A stretch of 64,000 nucleotides of DNA, taken from contig JAMAHW010000030.1 of assembly GCA_023627715.1 (NCBI GenBank), forward strand, positions 1-64,000. Reading direction: 5' to 3'. This document shows, piece after piece, positions 58,470 through 64,000 of this stretch. Each line of letters starts with the position of its first letter. Positions within the stretch are counted from its first letter, which is position 1. Source of the stretch: Periconia sp. R9002 (taxonomy: Eukaryota > Ascomycota > Dothideomycetes > Pleosporales > Periconiaceae). The translations under genes and the position numbers were made by a program. The notes below the pieces were generated by a model. The model was not told the DNA's origin. It was given only the letters and a program-made list of their open reading frames with translations, and searched no databases.

Positions 58470-59423
58470 ATGTAATTTGAAGCTTCGGTTGTCGAGGTCT
58501 GCGCAAAATTGAAGGAGAGATGGGCTCGATTGCGCGCGGTCCGCAACTAGAATGTAGAGAATAGAGGACGAATTTGAATATGGACTATGAGCTCAGTAGA
58601 AATGTCAACAAGAAGTATAAGTACAAATAGCTAGGACACAAAAACTCTCGGAGCCGCCTCGGGGTACGAGATACGCTTCAAATGGCGCAATGTGATTGGC
58701 TCAAACTGCCAAGGGCGTATATCGTTCTCTGTCGTATTGCTAAGCGACCGTCGGGGATTTTATGGAGCTGCTACGCCCCTACGCGTAAGCACAACAGATC
58801 GAACACAGCAGGAACCTACCCATATAGAGATCTTCCGGGGGTTCCTACCTCTGTTTTAGATTTGAAAGTACATATTGGTAATTTATGCTATTAGGCATTG
58901 AGCTTATGTGATCAACAAAACACAGTCACTATTCTGGTGTTCCGCCAGCTGTCAAAAGCGCGCTTAACTCGGAAGATTCTATGAGCCCCCTCTGATCCAG
59001 GTTCTGGTCCCTGGAAAATGTGCGTATCTCATGTCGAAGATTCAAAAACTATCAAGCAAGTAAGTGTGCAAGTTACCCGATGGATGGACTGAGCCGGAAT
59101 AGGGGCCGATTAGGGATTTGGTCCTTGCGGCGCTAAAAGTTGCCATCACCGCCGGTGAGACGCTAGAGACAAAAATTCGTCGTATAGACGTATTCGTATC
59201 TCGTTTACTTGTATTCGCTCTCTCGAGCGCAAATCTCCAATGGAAGAACGGAGCCGCAACAGGGATGAACCCATGGCCCTCCTTCGACTTTCGTCACAAA
59301 TGTCTGTTGAACGGGCCTTCAATTTTCAAGAATGAAACCAGTCATATAGTAGAGTTATAACCCCAAATAATAACCCAATCGTGACCTTCAGTATTTCCTA
59401 ACAAGCTGATCACAGTGCTTTCA
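58470..59423. promoter_or_regulatory. divergent promoter region between RTA1 and UGT genes
   Basis: About 950 bp between divergent starts at 58469 and 59424. Short frames at 58682-58894 and 59118-59360 have no features. No TATA box stands out. Confidence 0.45.
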
Positions 59424-62198
59424 ATGTCTTCGAAAGATGAAATTGACGTTGCTTGGGATGCGCCACCACCATACGAGCTGCATTCCACTGGATCTCTTCT
59501 CGCCAGCACATGTGAATTGAAAAGTAAACGTCATTTTCTAATGTCCAGATATTATTATTGCTAACCACTAAATAGCCGATGCGACTCTCGACATTTATTT
59601 CACTTCCTCAAACCCCAACGAATTAATCAGAACACTACCCGTACACAAACCCGTCCTAGCAGAATCAGAAATAAGACCCACCGGGCAATGTCCGCCGCTG
59701 AATATTGTTGTACAGGTGGTAGGTAGTAGAGGAGATGTACAACCTTTTATCGCTCTAGGCAACGCCCTTCAACGGTACGGACATCGTGTGCGTATAGCGA
59801 CTCATGATGTCTTTGCCGACTTCGTGCGAAAATCGGGTCTGGAATTCTATCCCATTGGCGGCGATCCAGAGGATTTGATGTCGGCAAGTGTGTACCTTGC
59901 TTTAGCGTTCAAAATATTCATCCTAACTCCTGATTTACACAGTACATGGTGCGGAACCCAGGCCTTCTCCCATCCCTCGCTTCCTTACGCGGGGGTGACA
60001 TTTCGCGCAAACGACGCATGATGCACGATATGCTACGAGGCTGCTGGAAATCTTGCATATGTCCGGACCCCATCAGTCATGAGCCGTTTGTCGCAAATGC
60101 CATTATTGCGAATCCTCCATCTTTTGCACACGTGCACTGCGCGCAGGCTTTGGGTATTCCAGTTCATATGATGTTCACTATGCCATGGACACCAACGACT
60201 GCGTTTCCACATCCGCTCACGAATGTGAAGGCGACAGATATCAAGGAGTCACAGGCGAATTATTATAGTTATGGAGTCGTTGGCCTGATGACTTGGCAAG
60301 GGTGCGTATTTTTCGTCTGTAGGATGGGAATCATCTAGTGTTACGTTGCGATGATGATGATGCAAAAGTATCAATCGACTCGGATTAACTAACAGCGCAA
60401 CCTAGGCTTGGTGACGTCATCAATGGATGGCGAGTGAAGGACCTACAGTTGGACCCAATTCACGAGACCATGGGACCAGATCTTGTTGATTTGCTGAAAA
60501 TACCTCACACATATTGCTGGTCGCCAGCATTAGTCCCCAAACCGCAAGACTGGGGTTCGAACATCGGTACGTAAGAGCTCCCCAATAGATTTTTCTGCTT
60601 TGTCTGATATGGGTTAGATATTTGCGGATTCTTCATGCGAGATGAGCCAACATACACACCACAAGATGACCTCGCAAACTTCCTTCGGAATGCTCCCGTG
60701 CCCGTATACATTGGATTCGGAAGTATTGTTCTTGAGGATGTGAAAAGAATGACTGAAATGATTCTCCAGGCATGTAGGACTGCTGGCGTGAGGGTCATCA
60801 TTTCCAGGGGATGGAGCAAATTAGGGGGCGATGACCCAAGTACAAGCGAGGTATTCTATTTGGGGGATTGTCCTCATGGTAGGTTCTCTCGAAACGAATT
60901 CATGCGACGTAACTGATTCTGTTTTAGAGTGGCTTTTTAAAAGGGTTTCTGCTGTTGTGCACCACGGAGGAGCGGGTACGACAGCCTGTGGCTTATACAA
61001 CGGGCGCCCCACTGTCATTGTGCCCTTTTTCGGGGAGTAAGCTTTCTCTTCCTCACAGATGACACGCATTCAAATCCTAATCCAAGAAACAGCCAACCAT
61101 TCTGGGGAAATGTGGTCTCAAGTAACGGCGCAGGACCGAGTCCAATACCGCACAAAACTCTGAACAGCGAAAACCTAGCACATGCGATCAAATTCTGCCT
61201 CACGACCGAAGCTCAACAGGCAGCGCGAACCGTCGCGGATCAGATGCGCCGTGAAAATGGCGTGGATACCGCAGTTCAATCTTTCCATCGTCACATCGAC
61301 AGTTCTAAAATGACATGCGATGTCTATCCTCGACGCACTGCCGATTGGGTGTGCCGTTCGTCAAAAGTGGAATCTGGGTTCAAGTTCTCGCACGAAGCCC
61401 TGAAAGAATACATTCTAGGTGGAAAATTGAAAATTTCCGATGCGGTACCCTATCGACCAAAAGAATACAACACAGACGTTGAAAGATGGGACCCAGTAAC
61501 CGCGGGGGCATCAGCCACGCTAGGCATATTGACGGACTTCACATCCGCTCTCGGGGGCACGTTCATAAACCCATTCAAAGACTTCAAGCGTGCGCGAAAT
61601 CAAGGGGCATCAGGTGGATTGATGGCAGCTGCTGCTGTAGGCAAAGGAGTTACGTCCATGGGAACCAGTGTGACCAAAGGTGCTTTAGTGGGCATGCCTT
61701 TGGCATTTGCGGAAGGATTTAGGAATACACCAAAGCTATATGGCGAGCAACCCAGAGACTACGGAAAAGTGACTGATTGGAAGAGTGGAGGTGTAGTTGC
61801 TGCGAAGGTTTGTTTCGATCGCCCTTTGGGTATTGTCTCTCGTCTGATTGAATATACAGAATTGCGGATTTGGGTTTTACGAGGGAATCACCGATATCGT
61901 GACGAAGCCCTATGCCGGTGCGAAGAAAGAAGGCGCGCTTGGATTTGTAAAGGGTGTCGGCAAAGGTTCAATGAACTTAGTTACCAAGCCAGGCAGTGGT
62001 GAGTTCAGCCTGGATTCGTTCGTATTGAATATTGTGCTGAGAGATACCACAGCGATGTTTGGACTACTTGCGTATCCTGCGCAGGGTGTCTATAAAAGCA
62101 TGAAGAGTTTCGGAAAAGACAGCGTCGCACAGGATGTCAGGGCCAGAAAACTCGAAGTTCTGGAGCGCCGTTCGAACTCTCCGAGTAATTCCTACTAG
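59424..62198 (+). CDS. UDP-glycosyltransferase, sterol-glucosyltransferase-like (GT1)
   Basis: Eight exons (59424-59523, 59576-59883, 59943-60301, 60406-60566, 60618-60878, 60928-61036, 61093-61807, 61860-62198) give 783 residues. The N-terminal GT28-type fold opens with [25 protein letters not shown]; the middle has [21 protein letters not shown] and [17 protein letters not shown]. The C-terminal donor-binding part reads [30 protein letters not shown], followed by a 300-residue fungal extension with Gly/Ala-rich stretches. It lacks the GRAM and PH domains of Atg26. It should move glucose from UDP-glucose to a sterol or other hydrophobic hydroxyl. Intron 2 begins with GC (GCAAGT). A 54 bp segment, 61999-62052, has GT/AG ends, keeps frame and has no stop, so it may be a further intron (765 residues) or alternative exon. 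It might glycosylate the polyketide or act in sterol metabolism. Confidence 0.88.
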
Positions 62199-62282
62199 CA
62201 AAAATAGGAATGGAAGTTGGGATGATGGAGGTTCGCATTGAGAAGCGATAGATACAAGACTAACGACCTCAGAAAGGCTGTC

Positions 62283-64000
62283 TCACAATTTCCTAAAGAC
62301 AGGATAAAGGTCCCCAACCTCCATTGGCACAATCCCAAAACTTACATAAGAATCGATGTTCTCTGGCTCAAGCGTGACAAAGGCAATTCCTGCGTTTTTC
62401 TGCTTCGTCGACACAAAGAAACTCCCCTTCGGCAAGTCAATTCTTCTTGCCAAAGCTTCAACTGTCACAGTATTGAGAACATGCCCTTCATAATACGACC
62501 TCGCCAATGACGAGGAGGTGACGTTATACACTTCCGCCTCTCCCGAGAAACCATTTTCAAGTGTCTCGACGTCCAAGCCAGAAATGCGGAGGCGCTCAGC
62601 GAGATCGGACCATGCGCGTGGAATGATATAGCCTTCTGATCTAGATCGTGTGATGTTTGCGATTGCGGGAGTGGTGCTGGCGAATTTCACGGGCAGCTGT
62701 ACGACGTTTCCGGTACGTCGGTCCACCATAGTCCACGTACGATCGCTGTACTCCGTATAATCAGTGACGACGATATCGTCCTTACTGTCCACGAACTCCT
62801 CAATCGCAGCTTCCATAGTGTCGTAGACCTGTGCCTTGTTGTCGCGCGCCGTTTCGAGCACGCCGAGCACCATTCGCAAGCCAGCGAGCGTGCGGCGCTT
62901 GAAGCTCTGATTCGCAATCCCGATTCCCCGGGTTTCAGTTAAAAACGTGATGCATTGAGTCAAGCCCATGGCGTTGCGTCCAATCTTCGCGTCGGTGCCG
63001 GCTTCGTCGAGCTGTACAGGATTACTGGATGAGGAGGACGTCATGTATTGTTCGCCACGAAGGCCTTTGGAGATCATGGATGAGTTGATTCCTGGGGCAA
63101 AGAGGGCTTCGCTGAGGTTCCGAATTGAGGGGTGAATGTTGAGATTCTGCCCTTGTTAGGTTCGAGGCCATGTAGTAGAAGAAACGAAAATATTTATTTA
63201 TGGTGTTAATGCGGACTGCTACTTACTTTGGCGGCACTATACATTCCATCCGCGGCATTGCTGTAATTCCCTGCAAAACGACTCGCAGCCCCGTACTCAT
63301 GTAAATCGACCGCGATATGGGGAACAAAAGAGCTGAAAAGCTCCTTGATATCCCGCGTCTGTTGGCGCATCAACTTGGTGTGGTCTCTATTCGGGTCGAA
63401 GTTCGTCGCTAATGTGCGCTGGAAATCTGCACAAAATGTCAGTACATACACTGAAATACTGCAGGAGGAGAATCGCACTCACAGTCATTTCCGTCGGGAT
63501 TGTACCTAGGCATAACAATGATGTCCAAGGCCTCGAGAAATCCCGCTGCCCATTCCTGGTCGGCATCTAAAGCACCTAGCAGTGCTAGCAAGGCTTCATC
63601 ACCAGCTGGCTCGTTACTGTGCACGCTTCCCTGTAACCATACTCTCAACTTCCCAGAGCTTGTCGCATTTTGCGAGGTTGATAGGTAGAGGTAAGGAAAA
63701 GGGCGCCCTTCCTCTGAAAGGAATTCAGCGGTGCGATAGGTCGCCCATGATGGATTCTTGGAGGCGATTCCCCGCACAAATCTGTCTAAATCATTCATGA
63801 GCTTCTTCCTATGAGTTTGTTTCAACATGCATACCCAAGGTTGCTTGACTGGTTGCCCCGTCCGAGCCATTGGACCACCCAGGCGCAAAACTGGCATTCG
63901 GCAAAAACGCAGGACTAAATAGCGTAACATTTGGCGCGGGAAAAGCACTCTGCTCGACTAAATCCGAATCAAGATTCACTCTCACATGGTTCTCGCCGTA
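62283..64000 (-). CDS. M14-family zinc carboxypeptidase, 5' end beyond the window
   Basis: Exons in view: 64000-63835 (open at the right edge), 63785-63483, 63426-63227 and 63146-62283, giving 510 residues without the N terminus. Zinc ligands: His and Glu in [13 protein letters not shown] and a later His in [12 protein letters not shown]. The arginine-binding loop region PRYNPDGND is present, and the catalytic Glu lies in FLTETRGIG. These are the M14 carboxypeptidase elements, so removal of C-terminal residues from peptides is expected. Several NxS/T sequons and the gene's setting suit a secreted enzyme, but the signal peptide is outside the window. A long C-terminal domain of beta-rich character follows the catalytic part. 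The gene is convergent with the UGT and is probably not part of the metabolite cluster. Confidence 0.88.

Noticed and set aside
1..64000. tRNA, rRNA or CRISPR features
   Set aside because: No cloverleaf-type A/B box pair was recognised by eye and no rRNA sequence or spaced repeat array is present; tRNAscan would be needed to be sure.

Overview
The window reads as genomic DNA of a filamentous ascomycete (Pezizomycotina). Nearly every gene is split by GT-AG introns of about 42-126 bp, and many introns carry CTAAC/CTRAC-type branch points. The protein families are typical of this group: a highly reducing polyketide synthase, a LaeA-like methyltransferase, RTA1, DUF3638/DUF6594 proteins and a fungal UDP-glycosyltransferase. 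I cannot place it more finely; Leotiomycetes or Dothideomycetes are guesses. Exon boundaries were worked out by hand from frame, splice consensus and remembered family motifs.

Layout. 1-7 kb: a secretory block with a possible small secreted protein at the left edge, an M35-like metallopeptidase, a pepsin-type aspartic protease and a GPI-anchored surface protein. 8.5-18.3 kb: one very large minus-strand gene of the DUF3638/DUF3645 family, with an unexplained frame break near its 3' end. 19.4-23.0 kb: a conserved fungal protein of unknown function and a LaeA/UMTA-like methyltransferase. 23.6-47.9 kb: a cytochrome P450, a foldback repeat, small hypothetical genes, a DUF6594 membrane protein, a full-size ABCB exporter in 15 exons, an FSH1-family hydrolase, a 2,321-residue highly reducing PKS and a secreted carboxylesterase. 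48-52 kb: an unknown gene, a 200 bp TA-flanked inverted-repeat element and a long gene-poor stretch. 52-62 kb: a small cysteine-rich secreted protein, two tandem BAHD/trichothecene-acetyltransferase-like genes, an RTA1 membrane protein and a sterol-glucosyltransferase-like UGT. 62.3-64 kb: an M14 zinc carboxypeptidase running off the right edge.

How the genes may work together (inference). The PKS has KS-AT-DH-ER-KR-ACP, no C-methyltransferase and no thioesterase. The divergently placed FSH1 hydrolase is of the family that includes trans-acting thiohydrolases such as LovG, so it is the natural candidate for chain release. The P450 could oxidise the product, the acyltransferases acylate it, the UGT glycosylate it and the ABCB pump export it. 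The PKS DH has Glu where the catalytic Asp is expected and the ER lacks a recognisable GGVG nucleotide motif, so a hydroxyl-rich, incompletely reduced, unmethylated chain is a reasonable prediction. Hydroxyls would suit acyl- and glycosyl-transfer. No pathway-specific transcription factor was found; the LaeA-like protein is the only regulator-like gene. One of the two acyltransferases has Arg at the catalytic His position and may be a pseudoenzyme.
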